DNA of 64,000 nucleotides from an uncultured bacterium (GTDB taxonomy: Bacteria > Planctomycetota > UBA8108 > UBA1146), in the NCBI GenBank assembly GCA_913056395.1, contig CAJXMG010000014.1:1-64000 (forward strand), written 5' to 3'. The stretch's first letter is position 1. Every line of letters starts with the position of its first letter. Of this stretch, positions 1-8,624 are shown piece after piece. The notes below the pieces were generated by a model. The model did not search any database. It was not told where the DNA came from and was given only the letters and a program-made list of their open reading frames with translations. A program made the position numbers and the translations under genes.

Positions 1-984
1 AACAATCCGATCTTCCTCCCTGAGGCAGATCTGGACACTCCCTTGACTCCCATCAATAACTACATCGGTGAACCTCCCTTGGAGAACGTCATCGTTGTCG
101 AGGGTCTGTCCCTGAATCCTTCGTTGGAAGCCGGAACTTTGACCTGCCTCGCAGTGGAGCCTCCGCCTGAGCACAACACGATCATGACTGCGGAAGCTAT
201 CTTCGACGGCGCTGTGGGCGAATACGCCTACGCAGGGCAAACGGGAACCCTCAACATTTACTACAGTGACCCCGACGATGAGATTCAGGGTTTCACAGTG
301 ACCATCTGTTACGACTGTGATCTCACCATCGAGGATGGCACCTTCAGCCTTGATGGCTCAATCGTTGAGGAGATCGGCGCAGAGTACCTCAATCATCAGG
401 TTGACGACGATTGCTCTGACGGTGAGACCGGCGAACTGATCCTGGCGATCCTTCTGGATGCTTTGCCGCCATTTGAAGGCCAGACCCTGCCCCCCACCTC
501 AGAAGACCTGCTGGTGGGTTCGATCCAGGTCACTGTCGACGAGAGCGCTGAGTGCAATCAACTGCAAGAGATTTACTTCTGCGACAACATCAACGGTCTC
601 GGTACCGTCTTCCTCTACAACAACGTAGTTATCGATTACCAGTCGGTTCAAGACTACGAGCGAATCGACACTGGAATCACCGTGGTTGCGGAGGAAATCT
701 TCCAGCGCGGAGACTGCAACAGCGACGACAAAGTCGACCTTGCGGATGCCGCCACCATCATCGCTTCGCAGTTTCAGGGGCTGCCCATTCTTTGTGCAGA
801 TGCCTGTGACGGAAATGACGATGGACTGATCAATCTTGCAGACTCTGTCTACGTGATGAACTGGCTCTTCAAGTTCGGCCCGCCCCCACCGGATCCGGGA
901 CCGTTCGACAACGGACCGGATCCCACCGACGACGAATTACCAGTTTGTGACAGTAGTGACACCGGCTGTGCGGGACAGCCCTAA
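1..984 (+). CDS. Secreted cohesin-like/dockerin-like protein, 5' truncated
   Basis: The reading frame is open from base 1, so the start lies upstream of the window; 327 residues are visible. The protein begins with the tail of one beta-rich repeat, has a complete cohesin-like domain (roughly residues 70-225, with the motif LPPFEGQTLPP), and ends with two dockerin/EF-hand-like loops (RGDCNSDDKVDLAD and DGNDDGLINLAD) and a Pro-rich tail GPPPPDPGP. Known dockerins bind calcium through D-x-N-x-D loops, and these loops keep most of those acidic positions. No catalytic domain is visible. It is the first of four co-oriented relatives, which suggests a surface or matrix protein family. The exact function is unknown. 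A TTG at 43 is in frame but has no ribosome site and is not the true start. Confidence 0.8.
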   Translation, partial: NNPIFLPEADLDTPLTPINNYIGEPPLENVIVVEGLSLNPSLEAGTLTCLAVEPPPEHNTIMTAEAIFDGAVGEYAYAGQTGTLNIYYSDPDDEIQGFTVTICYDCDLTIEDGTFSLDGSIVEEIGAEYLNHQVDDDCSDGETGELILAILLDALPPFEGQTLPPTSEDLLVGSIQVTVDESAECNQLQEIYFCDNINGLGTVFLYNNVVIDYQSVQDYERIDTGITVVAEEIFQRGDCNSDDKVDLADAATIIASQFQGLPILCADACDGNDDGLINLADSVYVMNWLFKFGPPPPDPGPFDNGPDPTDDELPVCDSSDTGCAGQP

Positions 985-1076
985 AGTCATCGAACATACA
1001 CTTCCCCTCGTTTGGGGGGGGAAACTCTATTACGAGCTCACCGACACGGGAGTCGGTGGCGAGGAAGGACAACGAG

Positions 1077-2375
1077 ATGTTCAATCTCAAGAAATCTGGA
1101 AAAGCTTGTATCGCTTTTCTACTAACGACGGTAATACTGTCAGGCTTTGCCCATGCGCAAAACCCTGACATCTTGGTCAAAATGTCTGACGGGCAAGCTT
1201 TTGGCGGCGGTTCTCTGACCCAATCCATCCTGTTGGATAATGCCCAACCTGGTGCGATTCAGGGCTGGAGCCTGGGAGTCTGTAATGATTCTGGCTCCCT
1301 GATCCCTCTCAGCTCGGCACTCGGTGCTGATGCTGCGACCGTCAAAAATGGTGATGCTCCTGACTTTGAGACGATGAACATCACCGACGAAGCGGTGACT
1401 CAGGGTGTCGTGATTTGCTTCACCGGATGCGCAACTCTGAGTGAAGTCACAGACTTCGAAATGCTCGAGATTGACTACAACGTCATTGGCGAAGTGGGAA
1501 CTTCGTCCCAGTTGCAGTTCTGTTCATATGGTACTCCTCTCGTAACAACCGTTTTGGTGATCGACAGCGAGAGCATTGTTCCCTCCAAGCAGGATGCAAT
1601 GGTTGATATTCTCAGCCCCAACTTCCTGACTCTGGGAACTGGAATGGGCGTCGTCGGCCAGACCGCCGAGTTGCCCGTTTCCTTGACCACGGAGCGTCCC
1701 ATCGACGGACTTTCCATCGCAGTCGGCTACGACCAGAGCCTGCTTACTTTTGCCAGCGCCACTGCTGCCGGCGTCGCTGCTGACGCAGACTTCGTCGAAG
1801 TATCCGGTACTGCTGAGCCTGGCACTTTGGGCGTCGGTCTTGTGATGAGTTTCAGCCTCTCTGTTGAAATTCCGGTGGGTGAAGATCAGCAAGTTCTCAA
1901 CCTTGCATTTGATGTTGCCACTGATCTGGGTGGCCAGCCGGCTCCCCTGATCACCCCTGTCGGCTTCATTCCAGCCGCTGGATCTCCGCCGATCACCAAC
2001 AGAATTGTCGACGGAAGCTACAGTGAAACACCAAACCTGATCGACGGTTCAATCGAGCTCGTAGACTTCAACCCCTTCGTTCGAGGTGACTGTAACCGCG
2101 ACAGCTTTGTCGATATCGCAGACGGTATTGCCATTTTGGCTTACCTCTTCCAAGGCCAGCCCGTGGGTGGAAACTCCGGCCCATGCCTCGATGCCTGTGA
2201 CATCGATGACAGCGCTACTCCGACCAGCCCTGGAGTCGGTATTGGGGACGCGGTTTACGTCTTCACCTACCAGTTTGCCGGTGGATCACCTCCTCCCGCT
2301 CCCTTCCCGAATATGGGAATCGACCCGACCAACGGGGACGGACTGGGCTGCGATGGCGATGGAGACGACCAGTAA
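1077..2375 (+). CDS. Secreted cohesin-like/dockerin-like protein
   Basis: 432 residues. An N-terminal signal peptide (Lys-rich start, hydrophobic FLLTTVILSG, cleavage near AHAQ) is followed by two beta-sandwich repeats (about 30-175 and 180-330) and a C-terminal dockerin-like pair: RGDCNRDSFVDIADGIAIL and a longer second loop with an insertion around ATPTSPGVGIGD. It ends with the Pro-rich linker and a GIDPTNGDG tail typical of this local family. I chose the ATG at 1077 over an upstream in-frame GTG (1056). AGGAAGG sits 8 bases before that ATG, and the signal peptide then begins correctly. A 7-bp hairpin at 1039-1058 lies just before the ribosome site, with no T-run. It is probably exported through Sec; the role is likely structural or adhesive (inference). 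Confidence 0.8.
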   Translation: MFNLKKSGKACIAFLLTTVILSGFAHAQNPDILVKMSDGQAFGGGSLTQSILLDNAQPGAIQGWSLGVCNDSGSLIPLSSALGADAATVKNGDAPDFETMNITDEAVTQGVVICFTGCATLSEVTDFEMLEIDYNVIGEVGTSSQLQFCSYGTPLVTTVLVIDSESIVPSKQDAMVDILSPNFLTLGTGMGVVGQTAELPVSLTTERPIDGLSIAVGYDQSLLTFASATAAGVAADADFVEVSGTAEPGTLGVGLVMSFSLSVEIPVGEDQQVLNLAFDVATDLGGQPAPLITPVGFIPAAGSPPITNRIVDGSYSETPNLIDGSIELVDFNPFVRGDCNRDSFVDIADGIAILAYLFQGQPVGGNSGPCLDACDIDDSATPTSPGVGIGDAVYVFTYQFAGGSPPPAPFPNMGIDPTNGDGLGCDGDGDDQ

Positions 2376-2687
2376 ATCGTCGAATGAAAATGTATCCAAA
2401 TCGCTCGTAATGAGTTTTGGGCCTCGGGGGAAACCCCGGGGTCCATTTTTTGCCGGATTTACGCGAAGGCAACTATCGGGCCCGCCAGTGTCCCCCCCGG
2501 ATGTGGATGGCAACCACAGGGGTGGTACTATGGGTCTTGGTGAATGATTGTGGTCTTGAAGGAATCTGCTGTTTTTAAAGGTTCCAGCCCCCCCCGACCT
2601 ACGATCATTGGACCATCAATCTTTGGATCATGAATCATTGATTCAAAATGAACCCCAGGCCTGTCCTTCAGGAGGAGTCCAATCCCA
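2376..2687. other. Intergenic region between two dockerin-like genes
   Basis: About 310 bases without a credible gene. The first part holds a strong plus-strand terminator (2419-2451). The rest leads to the AGGAGGAG ribosome site at 2670, so the promoter of the next gene presumably lies between about 2455 and 2665. I see no clear -35/-10 pair or operator. Short open frames here have no ribosome site or recognisable product. Confidence 0.5.
2419..2451 (+). terminator. Rho-independent terminator
   Basis: An 11-bp stem (GGGCCTCGGGG with CCCCGGGGTCC, two G-T wobbles) closes a GAAA tetraloop and is followed by A then six T. It lies 44 bases after the stop of the upstream dockerin-like gene. Confidence 0.9.
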
Positions 2688-4067
2688 ATGCACTTCCAAC
2701 AGTCGCAGCTCTTCTTCATGTTGACGCTTCTGATCCTCCCGTTTGGTGAGATGAGGGCAGAGAACAGCCTGAACATCTCGAATGTGAGCGGAAATGCTGG
2801 TGAAAGTGGAATCCACTGCTTCATCTCTGCGACTCATGATGAGCCTGTAGAGGGATTTGCACTGGGGGTTCAGTACCCGATTCCGGACCTTGTGCTGACC
2901 GCAGCCGACTTTACGGAGACCGCCGTCAGCGATCTGCTTTCCGGAAATCAACCCGACTTCGCTGGAATCCAGATCGATTCCAATAACGGAACGCTGACCG
3001 CTGGTGTGATTTTTGGTTATGGCAGTCTCGGTCAAGCTCCTCCGGCACTGGAGGCTTCCCCCGCGATCCCCCAGACACTGATGCGTCTAACTTTCTCTGT
3101 CAGCAATGAGGCCCTCCCCGGAACACTGCCATTACAGTTGGTCGATGGCCTGGGAGATCCGGGAATTGACAACGTCCTTTCCGCTGGAGGTTTCACCCTC
3201 GTCCCAACCCTCAACGACGGCAGCTTTACGGTGAACAACCAGCACATTCTGAGTTTTGACCCTTTGCTTGCCGCACCCGGTGGAACTGTCACTGCTGTTC
3301 TCAAATACGAGCATGTTGACCCCATCCAGGGATATCAGATTGCCATCTCTTACGACAACACACTCTTGACTCACATTGAGCCCTCCAGTGATTTTGGTTA
3401 CTTCTCTGGATTGACGACTGATGCGGTCTTCCCTGGAGGACCTGGGGCATTTAACGGTATCGAGCTCTTCTACCCTGCAATGGATCCGAATGTTGCACCC
3501 GGTGTCGGGCTCGCGACCTTCGCAGCCATCTTTGACTTCCTGCCCCCTTTCAGTGGTCAGGTGCTTCCAGCAGGTACGGATCAGTCGCTGTTACAACTGG
3601 AGTTTGCGGTTTCTCCCAGTGCCCAAGTGGGATCGACAACCACGATTGTTCTCGATGATTCATACAATCTGCCCTCTTGTCCCGCCGCAGATCCAAACTG
3701 CGTTCCCGGACCTGCGGTCAACTATGTCATCTTCGATGGCCTGTCGATTTCACCGATCAAAATTGACGGTGTGATCGAGTTCGACAGCACTCCCGGATTC
3801 CGCCGCGGCAACACCAATGGTGACAGCGGAGTAGACTTGGCGGACGCCTTGTTTGTAGTGAACTATCTCTTTGCCGGTGGACAGCAGCCAAGCTGCCTCG
3901 ACTCCGCCGACATGAATGACGATGGATCCCTCGACATTTCCGACACCATTTACCTTTTGAACTACCTGTTTGTCAGTGGCCCTCCCCCTGCCGCACCTGG
4001 TCCCCAGAACTGCGGTCCCGATCCGACTGACGATAGCCTCGACTGCATCCTTGCCAGCGGTTGCTGA
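2688..4067 (+). CDS. Secreted cohesin-like/dockerin-like protein
   Basis: 459 residues. It has a signal peptide (MHFQQSQLFFMLTLLILPFG, cleavage near MRAE), two cohesin-like repeats (about 27-180 and 185-370) and a C-terminal dockerin-like pair: RGNTNGDSGVDLADALFVVNYLF and a second loop NDDGSLDISDTIYLLNYLF. The second repeat carries AAIFDFLPPFSGQVLPAG, nearly the same as in the next gene. The ribosome site AGGAGG lies 12 bases before the ATG. The two EF-hand-like loops match the D-x-N-x-D-x-x-x-D pattern well, so calcium binding is plausible. No enzyme domain is present. No hairpin terminator is visible after the stop, so the next gene, 96 bases on, could be co-transcribed. Confidence 0.8.
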   Translation: MHFQQSQLFFMLTLLILPFGEMRAENSLNISNVSGNAGESGIHCFISATHDEPVEGFALGVQYPIPDLVLTAADFTETAVSDLLSGNQPDFAGIQIDSNNGTLTAGVIFGYGSLGQAPPALEASPAIPQTLMRLTFSVSNEALPGTLPLQLVDGLGDPGIDNVLSAGGFTLVPTLNDGSFTVNNQHILSFDPLLAAPGGTVTAVLKYEHVDPIQGYQIAISYDNTLLTHIEPSSDFGYFSGLTTDAVFPGGPGAFNGIELFYPAMDPNVAPGVGLATFAAIFDFLPPFSGQVLPAGTDQSLLQLEFAVSPSAQVGSTTTIVLDDSYNLPSCPAADPNCVPGPAVNYVIFDGLSISPIKIDGVIEFDSTPGFRRGNTNGDSGVDLADALFVVNYLFAGGQQPSCLDSADMNDDGSLDISDTIYLLNYLFVSGPPPAAPGPQNCGPDPTDDSLDCILASGC

Positions 4068-4163
4068 TCCGAATCAACAACGCTGATCCTGAAATTTTTG
4101 ACATTTTTCCCGGGTAGAAGCACCTATTCGGGAGATTCCCCATCCCTCTTGAGGAGGTGTCTC

Positions 4164-4991
4164 ATGCGCTCAACAGTTTTTCTGCTGGCCGTTTTTCTCT
4201 GTTTCCCCCTGATCGTCCAGGGGCAGAACTCTTTCAGTGTGGACTCTGCTGCCGCCATTCCCGGCTCCATGGTCGACGTGGTAATCCGTCTCGACAACCA
4301 GTCTGAGGTTCAGGGATACCAGTGTGCCATTACCTGGGATGCAAACCTGTTCACGTTTGTGAACACTCATACCAATGGAACGGATGTTGAATCCATTCTC
4401 TCACCTGATTCCATCGAGTTCTTCACCTACACAAACGAGGATGAAATGAGTGCTGGTGTTGGTTGGGCCGCCTGCGCTGCCATCTTCGACTTCAGCCCAC
4501 CATTTACTGGGCATACTCTTCCTCCTGGAACCGGAAACTCAGTGGTCAAGTTCCAACTGGAGAGTGTTGCTGACAACAGCCTCGTCGGATCATGCAGTAG
4601 CGTAAACATGGTCAATGGACTGGGATCTCCTCCGATCAATAACATCCTGACCATCAATGGGGTCAGCAACATGCCGAATCTTACAGAAGGTGAGATCTGC
4701 TTCACCAACTCAGCACCATTCATCCGTGGAGATGCCAACTCGGATGGTTCAGAAAATCTAGCGGATGCCATCTTCCTTATCGGTTACTTCTTCACCGACG
4801 GAACCCAGCCCGCTTGTACTTCCAGTGCCGATGCCAACTCGGATCTCAAAGTGGATATTGGAGACGCGATTTTTCTCATCAATCACCAGTTTCTGGATGG
4901 CTTAGCGCCCGCTTCGCCTTACCCGAACTGTGGTGGTGATCCTCTTGGAAGTGGTGGGCTTGGCTGCGCAGACTTCTCTGCTTGCCCCTGA
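4164..4991 (+). CDS. Secreted cohesin-like/dockerin-like protein, short form
   Basis: 275 residues. It has a signal peptide (MRSTVFLLAVFLCFPLIVQG), one cohesin-like domain (about 22-190, with AAIFDFSPPFTGHTLPPG) and a dockerin-like pair (RGDANSDGSENLADAIFLIGYFF; ANSDLKVDIGDAIFLINHQF). This is the minimal version of the local family: one domain plus the EF-hand pair. I chose the ATG at 4164, which has GAGGAGGT five bases upstream; an in-frame ATG 22 codons earlier would put a charged segment before the signal peptide. A strong terminator at 5017 ends the transcript. Its co-oriented neighbours suggest joint deployment at the cell surface (inference). Confidence 0.8.
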   Translation: MRSTVFLLAVFLCFPLIVQGQNSFSVDSAAAIPGSMVDVVIRLDNQSEVQGYQCAITWDANLFTFVNTHTNGTDVESILSPDSIEFFTYTNEDEMSAGVGWAACAAIFDFSPPFTGHTLPPGTGNSVVKFQLESVADNSLVGSCSSVNMVNGLGSPPINNILTINGVSNMPNLTEGEICFTNSAPFIRGDANSDGSENLADAIFLIGYFFTDGTQPACTSSADANSDLKVDIGDAIFLINHQFLDGLAPASPYPNCGGDPLGSGGLGCADFSACP

Positions 4992-5016
4992 TTTCCTACC
5001 GTTACTTTAGAATCTG

Positions 5017-5055
5017 ATCGAGGACTGGCCTTTGGGTCAGTCCTCGATTTTTTTT
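5017..5055 (+). terminator. Rho-independent terminator
   Basis: A perfect 11-bp stem ATCGAGGACTG/CAGTCCTCGAT with a 10-base loop is followed by eight T. It ends the dockerin-like gene on the plus strand. The minus-strand stop codon of the convergent peroxiredoxin gene lies inside the hairpin, and the reverse strand has no T-run after it, so it should work in one direction only. Confidence 0.9.
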
Positions 5056-5696
5056 CTGGCGAGATACCAATCGGTTCTATCGAGGGAAGGATCATCCATA
5101 CGATCTTCCGCCTCCTTTGTGGTCTTTGGCGGCGGAACGATGACAGCGTCACCCTGTTTCCAGTTTGCCGGACAGGCTACTCCCTTTTCATCGACTAGTT
5201 GAAGCGCTTCGATCACACGGCAAATCTCGGAAAAAGAACGACCGACTTCCGGGGGGTAACTGATCACTGCCCGAACGATTCCCGACCCATCAATAAAGAA
5301 CACTGAACGAACCGGAGCCGTTGCAGAAGTCGGTTCAGAAATCATCCCGAACTTTCTCGAAACCGCCTGATCCAAATCAGCGATCACAGGGAAGTCCACC
5401 TTGACCTCAAATTGACTCTCAATATCCCGCACCCAGGCAATATGCGAATAGATGCTGTCGACAGAACAGCCGAGAAGAGCAACATTCTTCTCTTTCATGA
5501 AATCCGACAACTTGCAAAATTCTACAAACTCTGTCGTGCAAACCGGAGTGAAATCTGCGGGGTGGGAAAAGAGGACGACCCATCTCCCCAACTGCCAATC
5601 AGAAAAACGGATCATTCCGTGGGTGGTTTGGGCCTCGAAATCAGGGGCCTGGTCACCCAGACCTGGTCGCATTGGAATCTCAGCAGAATCAGACAT
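5037..5696 (-). CDS. Peroxiredoxin, 1-Cys/Prx6-type (AhpC/TSA family)
   Basis: 219 residues, the usual length for Prx6-type peroxiredoxins. These thiol peroxidases reduce hydrogen peroxide and organic hydroperoxides in the cytoplasm. The catalytic block HPADFTPVCTTE holds the peroxidatic Cys53 with Pro46 and Thr50. A second block, GVACPANWKQGDAVI, near residues 170-185 is typical of the C-terminal dimer region of this subfamily and carries another Cys. There is no signal peptide. The gene is convergent with the dockerin-like genes and divergent from the esterase at 5839; the roughly 140-base gap to that gene would hold both promoters. No OxyR or PerR gene is nearby. Confidence 0.9.
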   Translation of the reverse strand: MSDSAEIPMRPGLGDQAPDFEAQTTHGMIRFSDWQLGRWVVLFSHPADFTPVCTTEFVEFCKLSDFMKEKNVALLGCSVDSIYSHIAWVRDIESQFEVKVDFPVIADLDQAVSRKFGMISEPTSATAPVRSVFFIDGSGIVRAVISYPPEVGRSFSEICRVIEALQLVDEKGVACPANWKQGDAVIVPPPKTTKEAEDRMDDPSLDRTDWYLARKKIED

Positions 5697-5838
5697 CGGG
5701 CTTCCATTTCAAATTGTAGAGTTCTGCAGGTGGGACCCGGGTATGCCGAACTCTGGCAAAGAAAACTGATCTGGGACCCATCTGAGGATACGCTAATGTC
5801 ATGCTTTTGCCGGTCAATATCAAGGGAGGCCGAGACCT

Positions 5839-6522
5839 TTGAGCACTTTCAGAAACTATCGCTCCTTCACATTCCATGCGCCCTGGTATTGGATTCCACC
5901 CAAGGGTGAACTCCGAAGTTTGTTACTGGGATTACATGGCATGGCTCAAGAGGGAGAACGCTTCGGTGAAAAACTGGCTCCCCTTCTCGATCAGGGGGTC
6001 GGGCTGATTCTTCCCAGTGGTCCCTACCCGATGGAAGTTCGGGGCCGTCATGGTGCTCGCCAAGGGTACGCCTGGTACATCTTCACAGGGGATCAGCCGG
6101 GCTTCATGGAATCGATGCAAAGATCGGAAGAGGACTTGTTGAATCTGTTAAAGGAGATCCGACAGGATTCTACGCTCTCAGATTTACCCCTAGACCTTCT
6201 CGGCTTCAGTCAGGGTGGCTATTTGGCAGGATTCGTCGCGCTCAGAAATACAAATCTCTTCCGCAGTTGCACCATCGCCTCTGCAAGGTTGAAGCATGAA
6301 TTTGTTGAACAGGAACTCGCTTCCTCGCCCCAGCTGCAAATGCTCTTTCTCCATGATCGAAAAGATCCCCTGACCAAAGCAGATCCTGTGGAAGAATCGC
6401 AAAAAATCCTCCAGAGAGCAGGGGTCAACGCAGCAATTCAATGGCATGATGAAGGTCATGCACTCGGATCACAGAGTGTGGATTTACTTGCCCAATGGCT
6501 GAAGGAAATCTCCGACCAATGA
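5839..6522 (+). CDS. Alpha/beta-hydrolase, carboxylesterase/phospholipase type
   Basis: 227 residues. It is a compact alpha/beta-hydrolase with the nucleophile elbow GFSQGG (Ser124), an oxyanion segment LLGLHGMAQEG near 29-39, an acid in HDRKDPL near 175 and the catalytic His in DEGHALG near 208. This order and spacing match the YpfH/serine-esterase group of small cytosolic carboxylesterases. The natural substrate cannot be told. The start is TTG at 5839, supported by AAGGGAGG nine bases upstream; no in-frame ATG would leave the first strand intact. Its stop overlaps the start of the next gene (ATGA), so the two are probably translationally coupled. Confidence 0.8.
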   Translation: MSTFRNYRSFTFHAPWYWIPPKGELRSLLLGLHGMAQEGERFGEKLAPLLDQGVGLILPSGPYPMEVRGRHGARQGYAWYIFTGDQPGFMESMQRSEEDLLNLLKEIRQDSTLSDLPLDLLGFSQGGYLAGFVALRNTNLFRSCTIASARLKHEFVEQELASSPQLQMLFLHDRKDPLTKADPVEESQKILQRAGVNAAIQWHDEGHALGSQSVDLLAQWLKEISDQ

Positions 6523-7361
6523 AGGACATGGATTCGCTCCTCGAAGAACTCAAGCAGGCTCTGGAAGATTTTGATACCGACCGGTGCATGACACTGATTG
6601 GAAAACTCTCCAACAGGGCCACCGAAATGGATCCTTTGATCCTGATCGTGACCGCCCTGCTCGAAGTGGGACAACCCCGGGAAGCGCTCCAACGAATTCA
6701 GGAGCTTGAAGAGTTGGGATCCTCTGCTCCCGGTTATGACGAGGAACTCGCTGAGATTCTCAAACATCGCAAGGTTGAGGCACTCTACCTTACCGGTGAC
6801 CCTCAGGGCGCACTCGCTTTGACTCTTTCACTGGATCCCGCCGATCCACTCGAAGAGGCAGACCGGGAGTTTTTCATCGGCCTTTGTCACGACCACCTCG
6901 GCGATCCGGAATCCGCAGACGAACACTTTGCGAAGGCAACCGAGCTCGACCCTGATGGCAATCCACCGATTCCCACCATCTCTTCTGAGGAAGCCCATGA
7001 ACTGGTCGCAACAGTTCTGGGAGAGTTACCGGAAAATATCCTCAAAGAAATGGAAGAGGTCCCCATCATTCTCGAGGATCTTCCAGAGCTGGCGATGATT
7101 CAGGAATCTGCGGGTCAGATCAGTCCCGATACTTTGGGTCTCTACAGCGGTTCGACGGTGGCCAATGATTCCCATGGGGGATTTTCTCCACAGGAGGGAA
7201 TGCCTGCCGCAGCGGTCATTCGCATCTACCGCAGAAATCTCGAACGTATGTCCCGGAACAAGAAAAATCTCGTGGAGCAGGTGAAAATCACCCTGCTCCA
7301 CGAGATTGGACATCATCTGGGTCTCGACGAGGAAGACGTCGACCGCCTGGGGCTCGCCTAG
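6519..7361 (+). CDS. TPR-like protein with C-terminal zincin metallopeptidase domain
   Basis: 280 residues. The first half is alpha-helical with TPR-like repeats ([14 protein letters not shown]-type units, about 25-140). The second half is a small metalloprotease domain of the minimal-gluzincin/DUF1025 type, with [25 protein letters not shown] at the end. The HEIGH residues supply two zinc His and the catalytic Glu, and the downstream Asp/Glu cluster is typical of this family. In most members the zincin domain stands alone at about 120-150 residues, so the TPR fusion is unusual. There is no signal peptide. The ATG at 6519 overlaps the esterase stop. The stop codon shares the bases CTAG with the convergent metK stop. 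An 18-bp inverted repeat lies inside the coding sequence (7266-7307). Confidence 0.75.
   Translation: MKDMDSLLEELKQALEDFDTDRCMTLIGKLSNRATEMDPLILIVTALLEVGQPREALQRIQELEELGSSAPGYDEELAEILKHRKVEALYLTGDPQGALALTLSLDPADPLEEADREFFIGLCHDHLGDPESADEHFAKATELDPDGNPPIPTISSEEAHELVATVLGELPENILKEMEEVPIILEDLPELAMIQESAGQISPDTLGLYSGSTVANDSHGGFSPQEGMPAAAVIRIYRRNLERMSRNKKNLVEQVKITLLHEIGHHLGLDEEDVDRLGLA
7266..7307. repeat. 18-bp inverted repeat inside a coding sequence
   Basis: The left arm AATCTCGTGGAGCAGGTG (7266-7283) pairs with 7289-7307, with a single bulged C and a 5-base loop. It encodes the residues just before and including the HEIGH zinc motif. No T-run follows on either strand. Confidence 0.85.
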
Positions 7362-8518
7362 GCGCCAGCCACTCCCGCAGCCTGATTCTTCAACTCCTCA
7401 ACTTTGGTGCACTGCTCCCAAGGGAAACCGGCGTCCTCACGGCCAAAGTGACCATGTGCGGCAGTCGGTGCGTAGATGGGACGACGCAAGTCGAGGGTGT
7501 TGATGATTCCGGCAGGGGTCAGGTCGAAGACCTCGGTGACCATTTTCTGCAGGTCAGTATCCGCGACGGTTCCGGTACCAAAGGTATCCACCAGAACCGA
7601 CATCGGCTCGACAACACCAATGGCGTATGCCAACTGAACCTCACAGCGCTTTGCAAGCCCGGCTGCGACGATGTTTTTGGCAACGTAACGGGCCATGTAG
7701 CAGGCAGAACGGTCCACTTTTGAGGGATCTTTACCACTGAAAGCGCCACCACCATGGCGACCCATGCCACCGTAAGTGTCGACGATAATCTTGCGTCCGG
7801 TCAGACCACAGTCTCCCTGCGGACCGCCAACCACAAAACGACCGGTCGGATTGATCCAGTACTTCGTATTTTCGTCGAGCAGATTGGCCGGGATGATTTT
7901 GTGGATGATCTGCTCCTTGATGTACTCATGCAACTTTTCATTGCTGACATCGTCGGAGTGCTGGGATGAAAACACGACGGCGTCGATACGGCTCGGTTTT
8001 CCATCCACGTATTCGACGGTCACCTGACTCTTGGCATCCGGACGCAGGAAAGGCGCATCACCGGCATCGCGCAGGCGCTTGTGCTCTTCGACCAGCTTGT
8101 GGGAAAGACTGATGGCCATCGGCATCAGCTCAGGGGTCTCGTCGCAGGCATAACCGAACATCAATCCCTGGTCACCAGCACCCTCACGGTCAACACCCAT
8201 GGCAATATCAGGACTCTGCTTGTCCAAGGTGACCATGACAGAACAGGTTTCTGCATCGAACCCCATTGCGGAATCGGTGTATCCGATCTCGCGAATCTTG
8301 TCCCGTACAAGAGACTGAACGTCGACGACGGTGTTACTGGTCACCTCTCCTGCCACCACCACCAATCCGGTGGTGATCATCGTTTCACAGGCAACCCGGC
8401 TGGCGGGGTCTCCAGCAAGATAAGCGTCCAGAATGGCGTCAGAGATCTGGTCAGCCATCTTGTCGGGGTGTCCACAGGACACCGATTCAGAGGTGAAAAA
8501 AGCATTTTCGATCAGCAT
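7358..8518 (-). CDS. metK: S-adenosylmethionine synthase
   Basis: 386 residues, full length. It makes S-adenosylmethionine from methionine and ATP in the cytoplasm. Diagnostic segments in order: [20 protein letters not shown] at the N-terminus (ATP and Mg binding), [16 protein letters not shown] near 115-130, and [17 protein letters not shown] near 260-275 (the P-loop-like and Lys/Asp active-site region). The ribosome site GGGAGGAA lies six bases before the ATG. The roughly 105-base leader shows no recognisable SAM or SAH riboswitch. The stop codon overlaps that of the convergent zincin gene, which is an extremely tight junction with no terminator between them. Confidence 0.97.
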   Translation of the reverse strand: MLIENAFFTSESVSCGHPDKMADQISDAILDAYLAGDPASRVACETMITTGLVVVAGEVTSNTVVDVQSLVRDKIREIGYTDSAMGFDAETCSVMVTLDKQSPDIAMGVDREGAGDQGLMFGYACDETPELMPMAISLSHKLVEEHKRLRDAGDAPFLRPDAKSQVTVEYVDGKPSRIDAVVFSSQHSDDVSNEKLHEYIKEQIIHKIIPANLLDENTKYWINPTGRFVVGGPQGDCGLTGRKIIVDTYGGMGRHGGGAFSGKDPSKVDRSACYMARYVAKNIVAAGLAKRCEVQLAYAIGVVEPMSVLVDTFGTGTVADTDLQKMVTEVFDLTPAGIINTLDLRRPIYAPTAAHGHFGREDAGFPWEQCTKVEELKNQAAGVAGA

Positions 8519-8624
8519 CAGATTCCTCCCAGCCTGATTTTCAAAACTGCGCTGAAGGCGCGATTTTTTTCGTTTAATCGAGACAATTTAGCCAATCAGA
8601 GGGCCTGAGCCAACCGACTCCGGA

